Below the pieces are notes generated by a model. That model saw only the letters and a program-made list of their open reading frames with translations, had not been told where the DNA came from and did no database searches. A program made the translations under genes and the position numbers. From Chryseobacterium joostei (GTDB lineage: Bacteria; Bacteroidota; Bacteroidia; Flavobacteriales; Weeksellaceae), in the NCBI RefSeq assembly GCF_003815775.1, contig NZ_CP033926.1, positions 868,001-932,000 on the forward strand: a stretch of 64,000 nt of DNA. Reading direction: 5' to 3'. Position 1 is the stretch's first letter. The number at the start of each line of letters is the position of its first letter. Of the stretch, positions 51,799 to 60,319 are shown piece after piece.

Positions 51799-52488
51799 AT
51801 GCTAAAGACCTTGGGAATAAAGATGATTAAAATAATGGCTGGAATTTCAGTCATAATTTTCAGTATTCTGATGCTGAAAACGATTTCCCAATATACTTCC
51901 CTTGAAAAAAATGTAGGATTTCTCGCATTTAAACAAAACGTGATTGATAATCCTTACTGGATGACTTTTTTTTACATCCATATTTTCTCAATAACGCTTT
52001 GTCTTTTGGCAGGCTTAACCCAGTTTTCAGATCTGTTTTTAGAAGAGAATAAAAAGCTGCATAGAATCATTGGAAAGATCTACGTATACAATATTCTTGT
52101 CATTAATGTTCCTGCATGCTTTGTGTTGGGATTATTTTCAAATGGTGGATTAACAGGAATTGTAGGATTTCTAATTCAGGATATTCTTTGGGCTTATTTT
52201 ACCATTAAAGCTGTGCTTTTCATTAAAAAAGGGAATGTGGCTGATCATAAAAATTATATGATTCTAAGCTATGCCGTTACCACGACTGCCATTACATTCA
52301 GAATCGTTAAAAATTTATTTTATAATGAAAAGTACCATGATTATGAGCTTTTCTATGGTCTCAATGTTTGGCTGGCCCTTGTTGTAAACTTATTGATTGC
52401 TTATTTAATTCTTAAAAGAAATCGCCCTTTATTACCGCTCAAAAGAGACATTCGCCAGGAAAATAACAACGGCAGTAAACAGTATTGA
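51799..52488 (+). CDS. DUF2306 membrane protein
   Basis: This 229-residue protein has about six transmembrane helices. Conserved histidines sit in YIHIFSITLCLLAGLTQF, KKLHRIIGKIYVYNI and ADHKNYMILSYA, the pattern of DUF2306 proteins. The regularly spaced helix histidines resemble haem- or metal-binding membrane proteins, but this is unproven. The first 17 codons might be replaced by the ATG of MIKIMAG. Its 3' end overlaps a convergent small membrane gene by 57 bases. Confidence 0.8.
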   Translation: MLKTLGIKMIKIMAGISVIIFSILMLKTISQYTSLEKNVGFLAFKQNVIDNPYWMTFFYIHIFSITLCLLAGLTQFSDLFLEENKKLHRIIGKIYVYNILVINVPACFVLGLFSNGGLTGIVGFLIQDILWAYFTIKAVLFIKKGNVADHKNYMILSYAVTTTAITFRIVKNLFYNEKYHDYELFYGLNVWLALVVNLLIAYLILKRNRPLLPLKRDIRQENNNGSKQY

Positions 52489-52656
52489 TAAAAATGAAAC
52501 AAGGAAAACCAGTAAGTTTAAAAATACGGCATAATTACTCTTCATTGTCCATCTTTTACAGAACCGCATCATGAGATAAGCCATTGCAGTAAAAATCGCC
52601 AAAATAAGTACCAGATAAAGAAAATCCCAGTTTATATCAGTAAGCTCCCAGCCCAT
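52432..52656 (-). CDS. Small two-helix membrane protein, convergent overlap
   Basis: The protein has 74 residues and two clear transmembrane helices (YLVLILAIFTAMAYLMMRF and YAVFLNLLVFLVSFLSILFTAVVIFL) with a basic turn (KRWTMKSN) between them. Composition and start codon are consistent with a real gene that overlaps the end of the DUF2306 gene by 57 bases tail to tail. Function unknown. The overlap makes it less certain. Confidence 0.6.
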   Translation of the reverse strand: MGWELTDINWDFLYLVLILAIFTAMAYLMMRFCKRWTMKSNYAVFLNLLVFLVSFLSILFTAVVIFLANVSFER

Positions 52657-52765
52657 AAAGTTATTTTAATCCAATATAATATTTTTTTTTGAAAGACATC
52701 AAAACAACTCTAAAAATCACTGATTTCAGGTATTTTCATGAAACATTTATACTAAAAAGAAAAAA

Positions 52766-53143
52766 ATGATAATAAAGAATATAGACCACATTGTACTAAC
52801 GGTTGCCAGCATAGAAAAGACGATTGAATTTTATACTCAGATTATGGGATTTGAAGTAGTAACATTCGGAGACAACCGAAAGGCACTCATCTTTGGAAAT
52901 CAAAAGATTAACCTGCATCAAAAAGGTCATGAGTTTGAACCTAAGGCTGACAGACCAACCTGTGGTTCTGCAGATCTTTGTTTCATTGCAGAAACGGATA
53001 TTCAAGAAGTAGTGGAAGAACTGAAACAGAAAAACATTAAAATTATTGAGGGAATTGTAGATAGAACGGGTGCTGTGGGGAAGATAAAATCAGTTTATTT
53101 CCGTGATCCTGACGAAAATCTCATTGAAGTAAGCAATTATTAA
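52766..53143 (+). CDS. VOC/glyoxalase-fold protein
   Basis: This 125-residue single vicinal-oxygen-chelate domain has paired beta-alpha-beta modules: a first strand with metal-ligand H8 (IDHIVLTVA), then FYTQIMGFEVV and KINLHQKGHEF, later CFIAETDIQEVVEEL and the end YFRDPDENLIEVSNY with the conserved glutamate. It resembles virulence-associated/biphenyl-cleaving-type VOC proteins, and the substrate is not clear. It probably forms a dimer. Confidence 0.85.
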   Translation: MIIKNIDHIVLTVASIEKTIEFYTQIMGFEVVTFGDNRKALIFGNQKINLHQKGHEFEPKADRPTCGSADLCFIAETDIQEVVEELKQKNIKIIEGIVDRTGAVGKIKSVYFRDPDENLIEVSNY

Positions 53144-53145
53144 AG

Positions 53146-53365
53146 CTGTTTAAACTTTTTTATTAAACCACAAATAAGATACACAAGCTTTTTAAACACT
53201 TAAGCTATTTAAGTGGTATACTTTGTATATAAGAAGTACACTAAAGTTTTGTTGAAAATCAAAGATTTTCATCTTATGTGAACTTAATTGTGTAATATTT
53301 CCTTACACTTTCTAAAGTGTACTAAAGTGTTAAAAATAAAAAAATTTGTGATTAAGTTTAAACAG
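53146..53365. repeat. Fold-back (MITE-like) intergenic element
   Basis: Perfect 12-base ends (CTGTTTAAACTT at 53146-53157 with AAGTTTAAACAG at 53354-53365) continue inward as imperfect inverted arms (CCACAAAT against TCACAAAT; AAACACTT and ACACTTTAG words). A small internal hairpin GAAAATC-AAA-GATTTTC lies at 53254-53270. No open frame is present. The 309-base gap between the VOC gene and the WG-repeat gene is filled by this element and the next hairpin. Confidence 0.55.
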
Positions 53366-53385
53366 ACTTATTATTAAAAGATCAA

Positions 53386-53443
53386 TTTAAACCATTAAGA
53401 TTAGTAAAGAAATAAAATTTTCTTATCACCTTAATGGTTTAAA
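53386..53443. repeat. Inverted repeat behind the WG-repeat gene
   Basis: A perfect 14-bp stem (TTTAAACCATTAAG with CTTAATGGTTTAAA) has a 30-base loop, ten bases past the stop of the minus-strand WG-repeat gene. It may act as a terminator or mRNA end structure, but no strong T run follows. Confidence 0.55.
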
Positions 53444-53452
53444 AATTTCATA

Positions 53453-55921
53453 TTATACATCCATATCATTCTCTTCTCCAAATGCTTTCCAATAGTTATA
53501 TTTATCCGGATTGGCAAAAGTTGGATCTTCCTTATAAAAATACAGAAGTCTACTCAAAGCATGGGTATAAGTAGAATATTCCAAAGCTTTTTCATAGTAA
53601 CTGATCGCTTTTTTTATGTTGGGCTTTACGCCTAGCCCCTCATCGTACAGGATTCCGTAATAGATATTGGAATAGGTATTTTCGCTGTCTTTTCTTAAAT
53701 AGCGTTGAAGATTTGCATAATCATGTTGTTGATAATAAATCTCAGATATCTTATCCTCATTGAAATGGAATTTCTTTTCTGCCTGTTTGTAATATTCCAA
53801 CGCAATATCATAATCCTGCAATACATAATCACCATAGAAGTATAGAAGCCCCAGGTTTTGCATAGCCAACCCATTGCCTAGCTCAGCAGACTTACGAAAA
53901 CATTTCAAGGCTTTTTTAATGTTCTGCGGGTATCCTATACCATTTTGATAATGATAGCCAAGATTATTCAATGCATAGGGTTGGTCCTGTAATGCTGCCT
54001 TTTCGTACAAGGCAATTCCTTTCTTAAGGTCATAATACTTCGGAGGAGTGTTATCATCTGTATAAATATATCCTAGTTCCACCATCATATTGGCATCACC
54101 TCTCTCTACTCCTATCTTGTAAAGCCTGATAGCGTCTTTAAGGTTCCCTTCTTGGGCATATTCTTCGGCCCGCGATGCTAAGGTTTCATTATCAAAATGA
54201 GCTTCATATCCGGAACCTAGCTTTTCTTTCCATGTATTGTAGAAATTAAGAAAATACTGCTGATCCTTTCCACGCAGATTATATCTTTTGTCATATAAAG
54301 AACCCATTTGAAAGCTGGAAACCTTGTATAATTCTCTTTCGGAATTTAATATAAACATTTCATTCCCCTTAAAAAGACAAAGCAACTGTTCATCATATTC
54401 TATTCCTTCACAGATATAATTATAAATCTCACTTTTCACATCTGTCTTTTGATCATAATAAAGCATTCCCTCGGAAACAGTGATACGAAAGACTTCCTGT
54501 TTACAGGCTTCAATTTTTTTATATTCTTTGGATGAAGGAATCATCCAACGGTCTTTTGATGCATCATACAATCCTATCCCATTTTGATCAGAAAGCAGAA
54601 ATACGTCTTGCATAAACTGGGAATACCAGTCTCTGTGAATATTTTCAATGGTATTGTTTTCCAGCCTAAACTGCTCACTACTTGTGTCGTAGATATACCA
54701 TACCTTATCTTTTTTGTAAGCAAAAGCAGTATAGCTGTAGTCTCCCAAAACCATCATTACATCTATTTCCGAATCCAAAAGGCTTCCATCAGGTTTTATA
54801 ACGCTGGTCTTTTTCTGAAACTTATTAGGATTGACTCTGTAATATCCATTTGAGATATGAACTAGTGAATCTTCAGGATGTTCTCCGAAGCAAACTCCAT
54901 TCATTGTATAATAAGATCTCTTGGAGGTTCCTGTCTTTTTACTAAAGATCAAATCATTATAATCATACTCAAAAGGGGTTTCAGAAAGATCTGCAATAAC
55001 TTGTTTGTTGGATAGATTAATCACACGGTAGTTTCCATCTTTTTTTGCATTAAAAAGTCCGCTGTACCAAAGAATATCCAGTTCTTCGTATTCACAAGGA
55101 ATGATAAGTTCCCCGGAACCAATGTCAATCATTCCCCATTTATCATTAATTTCTACATTTCCATAATTTTTTTCATCTATAGGAAAAGTGTCAATAGCAT
55201 CGTCATAAATGCATTCAATGAGGACCTTTCCATCATTTCTCAGATATCCAAACTTACCGTTTTTTTGTGCTACGGCAATACCTTCAGTATTGAATGCAAA
55301 AATTTCATCATAAACGGGAGGTATTACTATATTCCCTTTAATATCCTTCAGCCCCCAAAGTGCGTTTTCTTCAAAAGGTTCTGTTGGGTTTTTATACAAT
55401 TCATCATTCCAGTATCCCAGTCCATATTCTATCCAATCTGTTTCCAGCAATTCTAAAAAGGTATCATAACCATGTCTTGCGAAAATTTCCTTTTCCAGCG
55501 CGGTAAGATTCTGATTTCGCATTGCTTTCTCATAGAGTTTATTCTTTTCCGTGATTTCCAATACCCAGTCTTTGGCCTGATCTGTATGGCTTTCTTCATT
55601 CATGTTGAATACATCTGTTGCATTCATTGAAAAGGTATCATAAGGAAGTGCATCCAGAAATTCAAACATTTTGTTTACCGGCTCGTAATATGCTTTCTTA
55701 TAATGGAGCTGATAATGGTCTGCCAACAGCTGATAGAAGCGTTTTAATCTTGAAACACCCTCTATTTTATCAAAAAAAAGTCCTTTCCCTTTCGATCTGG
55801 GATTTCCGCCAAATAAAGGCATGAACAGCTCAGGAATTTCATAGTTCCATTCTCCAAGGTAATATGGATATACCTCTTTGGTCTTCGAATCAAAATTATA
55901 TAAATAAATACGGTGTGCCAT
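53453..55921 (-). CDS. WG-repeat and Sel1-repeat protein
   Basis: This 822-residue protein has no signal peptide. The N-terminal 190 residues are mostly helical. Residues about 190-340 hold WG-type beta-propeller repeats (LWGLKDIKGNIVIPPVYDEI, KFGYLRNDGKVLIECIYDDA, KWGMIDIGSGELIIPCEYEEL), with further degenerate copies to about 560. The C-terminal 230 residues are Sel1-like/TPR repeats (LGYIYTDDNT, NLGYHYQNGIGYPQNIKKALKCF, GILYDEGLGVKPNIKKAISYYEKA). Such combinations are protein-protein scaffolds, and the partners are unknown. It is transcribed directly behind a large TPR gene. Confidence 0.82.
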   Translation of the reverse strand: MAHRIYLYNFDSKTKEVYPYYLGEWNYEIPELFMPLFGGNPRSKGKGLFFDKIEGVSRLKRFYQLLADHYQLHYKKAYYEPVNKMFEFLDALPYDTFSMNATDVFNMNEESHTDQAKDWVLEITEKNKLYEKAMRNQNLTALEKEIFARHGYDTFLELLETDWIEYGLGYWNDELYKNPTEPFEENALWGLKDIKGNIVIPPVYDEIFAFNTEGIAVAQKNGKFGYLRNDGKVLIECIYDDAIDTFPIDEKNYGNVEINDKWGMIDIGSGELIIPCEYEELDILWYSGLFNAKKDGNYRVINLSNKQVIADLSETPFEYDYNDLIFSKKTGTSKRSYYTMNGVCFGEHPEDSLVHISNGYYRVNPNKFQKKTSVIKPDGSLLDSEIDVMMVLGDYSYTAFAYKKDKVWYIYDTSSEQFRLENNTIENIHRDWYSQFMQDVFLLSDQNGIGLYDASKDRWMIPSSKEYKKIEACKQEVFRITVSEGMLYYDQKTDVKSEIYNYICEGIEYDEQLLCLFKGNEMFILNSERELYKVSSFQMGSLYDKRYNLRGKDQQYFLNFYNTWKEKLGSGYEAHFDNETLASRAEEYAQEGNLKDAIRLYKIGVERGDANMMVELGYIYTDDNTPPKYYDLKKGIALYEKAALQDQPYALNNLGYHYQNGIGYPQNIKKALKCFRKSAELGNGLAMQNLGLLYFYGDYVLQDYDIALEYYKQAEKKFHFNEDKISEIYYQQHDYANLQRYLRKDSENTYSNIYYGILYDEGLGVKPNIKKAISYYEKALEYSTYTHALSRLLYFYKEDPTFANPDKYNYWKAFGEENDMDV

Positions 55922-55940
55922 ATATTTTATATTTCAACAG

Positions 55941-58244
55941 TTAGAATCCAAACTTAGAAAACAATCCCGGCTTTTTCCATGAAGCCTTATATTCATCTGC
56001 AATAGAGTCATACTCAGGAAATGATCGCACGTGGTCCAATAGAGCATGAGCTTCTTTAAGATTCCCACCCTGATACAATACAACAGCTTTTGCCAATTCT
56101 ACACTTTCCGTAAGATCATCATACCCCCATTCTTCATCATTATAGATTTTGTTGAATCTTTCTGCAAGCATTAAAGTCTGATCCTTATTATTTAGTTTTT
56201 CATAGATTCGGATTCCGTAGCTTAACCAAAGTACATAGTCTTCCGGGTCCATGGCGTCGTCATTTTCAGCATCATATTGACTGAAAATTGAAGCTGCTTC
56301 TGTATAATCACCCTGAAGAAAATTACTTTTAACGATCATATAAATTGTTTTGGCCTTATCAAAATCATTTAACAGGAAGTCTTTTTTATTTTCCAGATAG
56401 TTTTTGGCTGCTTTCGCTACATTTTTGTAGTTTTCTTCTTCATTATAGATCTGCATCAATGCATACTGCGGATTAGGCTCCTGAGGAAAACGTTCTGCCA
56501 GATCGTTATAATAAGATAATCTGGTGTCGTGATCTTCACTTTCCAGGCGTGGATAAAGGATTCCCTCCAAAACATTTTTACCTGCTTCCAGATCCCTGTA
56601 GTCATAATCACTGATCTCAGGATTATCCATTGTGTGCTGGTAGAAGTAATTAAGGGCTTCTTCAGCATCAGAATACACTTCAGGAGAGCCCTGCAACCCT
56701 AGTACTTCTATCTGGCGTGCTCTATAGTACAGGTTTTTATAGAGATAATCTTCATCCTCATCATCATATAAACCGAAGTAATTATTCAGTGCCTCTTCTG
56801 CTTTCTCATAATTTTCTTCAAATAGCAATGCATCAATCAACACAAGATGAAGCTCTCTGAATTCTGAGTATTTCAACCCTTCAGAGGCAACCTTTATTGC
56901 AGAAAGATGATCACCCAGTAAAGAATGCTTAATGGCCAGATTATTACAGCACATCGCTCTGGTGTGCATATCGTTGTAATAATTGCTTTCAAACTGTTCT
57001 GCCTCATAATATCTTTGAAAAGCTTCATAAGCCTTTTGGTAAACCATAGTATTAACTTCAGTCCATTTGATTTTGTCTTCCTCATCCTCTATTTCCTCTA
57101 TAAATTCATTAAGATAAACCCCTTCGTTATAAATATCAGTAGGCAAATCTGTGAAAGCCGGAATTTCAGAGGGTATGATTTTATGTAAGTGATATTCTGA
57201 TTCTACTTTTCGTCTCCATGCTGTTGCATTGGAAGATCGTTCTACAGCCTGTTCCAGTAAAGGAATTGCTTCTGAATATTGCATTGCATCATAGAAATAA
57301 GTTCCTGCAAAGTGATAGCCTGAGAAAATTTGCGGATGGGCATTGATAACCTCAAGGGCATGTTGTTTGTAAAAATCGGCTGGAATTTTAAGCATATCAG
57401 CATAATTCCGTTCAATGATCAGCTGGTAATAGAAAACATCAGGATTATTGAATCCGTTTTGAATCAATTCTGCAAAACGGTGATGCCATTCTACCAGCTT
57501 TTCCTGTATAAACATGGCACTGTTACTCCCTTTAATGGCTTTCAACATCATCTTCAATGAAAGATCCGGCGCATTATTTTCATAAGCAATATCTGCAAGG
57601 TTTATAAAGTCAGAATCCTCTCTGCTTACAAATGTGGAATGTTCCCGATCAATAAGAGCGGTAAGTTCTTCCCCTGAGATCATCTTTTCACGGTCCAGCA
57701 GATAGATCTTTTTGATCCAAAACAGTGACCTGTTCTTATCTCTAAGTTCACGATTATCTGCAAATTCTCTCTGGAAATAGTACATCCCCGCTTCAAGACT
57801 ATTCAAAAGAGGTTTATTCTCACCCAGAGATTCATATATTTTGACTAAAAAATCGTAGCCATACACTTCATTTTCAGAATCGTCCAGTAAACGCTCTGCA
57901 TAGCCTATAAATTCAGCTTTATTTTCCTCAGTAATATGTTTTTTCACCCTGCCTATCTGCATGAGTGTATATTCGTTGCTTAAAGGATAATTCAGGATAT
58001 TATAAAGTGCTCTTATGTTGTTGGGATTCACATTTAGGATCCTGCGTAGATAAGGGATTACCTTGTCATGAATAGCATTGTAGGCTTCTTCATGCCCCTC
58101 ATAGTAAACCCTGTCATGGTAGGCTACTGCCATTAAGAATAATACCTCTTCATCCTCAGGATTAGACAATAAATATTGTTCTCCCTCTGCAATACACTGT
58201 TCCAGGTCTCCCTGATAAAACAGCTGCTCTAATTTATTATACAT
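55941..58244 (-). CDS. Large TPR-repeat protein
   Basis: This 767-residue protein is predicted to be all-helical, with many degenerate TPR pairs (EEVLFLMAVAYHDRVYYEGHEEAY, SGYHFAGTYFYDAMQYSEAIPLLEQAV, NLAIKHSLLGDHLSAIKVASEGLKY, and others). It lacks a signal peptide and any catalytic domain. It ends GLFSKFGF. It starts the two-gene unit and lies 19 bases before the WG-repeat gene, so the two proteins may work in one complex. No homologous system is recognised. Confidence 0.8.
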   Translation of the reverse strand: MYNKLEQLFYQGDLEQCIAEGEQYLLSNPEDEEVLFLMAVAYHDRVYYEGHEEAYNAIHDKVIPYLRRILNVNPNNIRALYNILNYPLSNEYTLMQIGRVKKHITEENKAEFIGYAERLLDDSENEVYGYDFLVKIYESLGENKPLLNSLEAGMYYFQREFADNRELRDKNRSLFWIKKIYLLDREKMISGEELTALIDREHSTFVSREDSDFINLADIAYENNAPDLSLKMMLKAIKGSNSAMFIQEKLVEWHHRFAELIQNGFNNPDVFYYQLIIERNYADMLKIPADFYKQHALEVINAHPQIFSGYHFAGTYFYDAMQYSEAIPLLEQAVERSSNATAWRRKVESEYHLHKIIPSEIPAFTDLPTDIYNEGVYLNEFIEEIEDEEDKIKWTEVNTMVYQKAYEAFQRYYEAEQFESNYYNDMHTRAMCCNNLAIKHSLLGDHLSAIKVASEGLKYSEFRELHLVLIDALLFEENYEKAEEALNNYFGLYDDEDEDYLYKNLYYRARQIEVLGLQGSPEVYSDAEEALNYFYQHTMDNPEISDYDYRDLEAGKNVLEGILYPRLESEDHDTRLSYYNDLAERFPQEPNPQYALMQIYNEEENYKNVAKAAKNYLENKKDFLLNDFDKAKTIYMIVKSNFLQGDYTEAASIFSQYDAENDDAMDPEDYVLWLSYGIRIYEKLNNKDQTLMLAERFNKIYNDEEWGYDDLTESVELAKAVVLYQGGNLKEAHALLDHVRSFPEYDSIADEYKASWKKPGLFSKFGF

Positions 58245-58413
58245 TATTAATATTTTGTTCTAATAATTCTATCATTTCATTTGCTGCACGCCCAGATAAA
58301 TTCTGCACGTTCTTTATATTCTATGCAAAATATAAAAAACAAAGTGAAAAACAAATGCCAAAGCTTATAAAATAAGGAAAGGCATTCAATAAAAACAGGT
58401 TTAATTCTTTAAG

Positions 58414-58447
58414 TTTTGGGTTTAAATGAGTATTTTTAAACCCAAAA
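58414..58447. repeat. Perfect inverted repeat upstream of the first secreted paralogue
   Basis: Arms of 13 bases (TTTTGGGTTTAAA with TTTAAACCCAAAA) around an 8-base loop end 19 bases before the ATG at 58467. It could be an operator or a 5' mRNA hairpin. The gene downstream has no such structure. Confidence 0.6.
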
Positions 58448-58466
58448 TTCAGAAAATTCGGGCATT

Positions 58467-59231
58467 ATGTATATGAAAAAAATGATGATAGGTTTTTCCC
58501 TGGTTCTATCTGTTGCTTCTTGGGGACAAAAAAAGCCTGCTCAGAGTAATAAACTGGTACTTTACAGCTATCAAACTTTTGGTTGTGACAACAAGGGATA
58601 TTTTGATCCTTCAAAATATAAAAAGGAGGAAATAGATGGTACTTACAAACTTTTATATCCTTTAGACTGGTCTCCGTTTTCTTCTCTTATTGTTTTTAGC
58701 CCCTCAAAATTTGATGATATTCGCAGTAACAGCAACCACCTTTTACAACAAGCTGAAAAAGACTATCTGAAGAGAAAAAAAGAGCTTTTGGACCTTAAAA
58801 CAATGGATCTTCCTATTTGGAAAAAACAGCAAGAAGAGGCTATGAAGCTTTTGGAAAACGAATATCAACTCAGAAAAGAGCTTCTTATGGCCTATTCTGA
58901 TCCTCAGTCTCTTAAAAACAGTAAATTTTATAATACCTGTAAAGAACATATTGATGCCATCACCACCAATGATAAGCAAAAAATGTATTCGGTATGGAAA
59001 GGCTTGTTTGAGCAAAAAAATAATGAAGAAACTTATTCCGGTACAAAGGACGCCTTTAATGCTAAATGGAACGATCAACGAAAAGATGATTTTGCACTCA
59101 TAGATCTCATTAATGCTTTCAGTAATTGCGCTAATCACAGTTTCAGAACTAAGATAGATGAGGAGGGTACTTTATTTAAGGCTTTCGAAAAGGTTTTTGT
59201 AAAACTGAAAAGGGATTGCGACGAGCCATAA
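58467..59231 (+). CDS. Secreted hypothetical protein, tandem copy 1
   Basis: This 254-residue protein has a signal peptide (cleavage around VASWGQ, residue 21; Met at residue 3 could also be the start). The mature part has LVLYSYQTFGCDNKGYFDPSKYKKEEIDGTYKLLYP near the start and a long Lys/Glu helix in the middle. Near the end is LIDLINAFSNCANHSFRTKIDEEGT, with a final CDEP. Cysteines at the start, middle and end may form disulfides. It is clearly related to the next gene. No known domain is recognised. Confidence 0.72.
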   Translation: MYMKKMMIGFSLVLSVASWGQKKPAQSNKLVLYSYQTFGCDNKGYFDPSKYKKEEIDGTYKLLYPLDWSPFSSLIVFSPSKFDDIRSNSNHLLQQAEKDYLKRKKELLDLKTMDLPIWKKQQEEAMKLLENEYQLRKELLMAYSDPQSLKNSKFYNTCKEHIDAITTNDKQKMYSVWKGLFEQKNNEETYSGTKDAFNAKWNDQRKDDFALIDLINAFSNCANHSFRTKIDEEGTLFKAFEKVFVKLKRDCDEP

Positions 59232-59374
59232 ACCCGCCTGTTTAAAGCAAAAAATCAAAATTCACATTAAATTACAAAAATCGATAGATAAAATTGATCT
59301 AATTCTTTAATTTTCAAATTTAAAGCCTTAATTTTGCACTGAAATTTTAGAAAATTCGGATTCTTTCTACAACT

Positions 59375-60145
59375 ATGCGCATGAAAAATATGATGATTGG
59401 GCTTTCCATAGCCTTATCTGCTCCTGTTTGGGGACAAAAAGGCCCCACAAAAACAAACAATCTGACACTATACAGCTATCAGACATTCAATTGTGATAAC
59501 AAGGGATATTTTGATGCCACCAAATATGAAAAAGAAGAAATAGACGGGGTTAACAAACTTCTATATAAATTCAACGGGGTTCATTTTGATACTAATCCTA
59601 TCTTTAAGCTTTCGAGCCTTGAAGATGTTCGTAAAAATAAAGATATCCATTTAGAAAATCTGGAAAAACAATATCAGGAAAAGAAAAAGGAGCTTTACAG
59701 CCTTAAGGTAATCAATCTGCCTGTATGGCAAAATTTGTATGAAGAGGCAATACAGACCTTTGAAAATGAATACGAACTGAACAAGGAAGAAATTCTGGCT
59801 TTTTCTGATCCCACTACTCTTAAAAACAGTAAGTTCTATGCCACCTGCAAGGAACCCATTGATGCCATATCTTCTCCTGACAGAGAGAAAATGTTTGCCT
59901 CATGGAAGATGTATACTGAGCTTAAAAGTAAAAATAATGCTGATCCGCAAGGGGTGATGAACCGATTCAATGCTAAAATGGATGATCCTCAAAAAGAAGA
60001 TTATGCTCTTATAGATTTGATTGGTCTTAGTTTTCATAACTGTGCCAACAGCAGTTTCAGACAGAAGCGTGATGATGAAGGAACGGTTTATAAAAGTTTT
60101 GACAAAATCTTTACAAAGCTGAAAAGAAATTGCGATGAACCATAA
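59375..60145 (+). CDS. Secreted hypothetical protein, tandem copy 2
   Basis: This 256-residue paralogue of the preceding gene shares the signal peptide region (MMIGLSIALSAPVWGQKGP), the LTLYSYQTFNCDNKGYFDATKYEKEEIDGVNKLLY block, the LIDLIGLSFHNCANSSFRQKRDDEGT block and the same CDEP end. The two are roughly half identical by eye, with the central helix most divergent. A terminator follows. The start resembles copy 1 (ATG then Met at residue 3). Confidence 0.72.
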   Translation: MRMKNMMIGLSIALSAPVWGQKGPTKTNNLTLYSYQTFNCDNKGYFDATKYEKEEIDGVNKLLYKFNGVHFDTNPIFKLSSLEDVRKNKDIHLENLEKQYQEKKKELYSLKVINLPVWQNLYEEAIQTFENEYELNKEEILAFSDPTTLKNSKFYATCKEPIDAISSPDREKMFASWKMYTELKSKNNADPQGVMNRFNAKMDDPQKEDYALIDLIGLSFHNCANSSFRQKRDDEGTVYKSFDKIFTKLKRNCDEP

Positions 60146-60170
60146 AAAATTAAGAATTTAAATATTATAC

Positions 60171-60200
60171 AACAGTACTCATTTTGGGTACTGTTTTTTT
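60171..60200 (+). terminator. Terminator of the secreted paralogue pair
   Basis: An 8-bp stem (AACAGTAC with GTACTGTT) is followed by a T run of seven, 26 bases after the stop of copy 2. Confidence 0.75.
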
Positions 60201-60319
60201 ATTTAAAATCCTATGAATGAAAGTTCTGGGTTAAAGAACAGTTAAGGAAAGGTTAATGACATTCTATTTCTTTGCCTTGGCTATAAATAGATTTATTTTC
60301 GCTGGAAAATAGTACCCAT

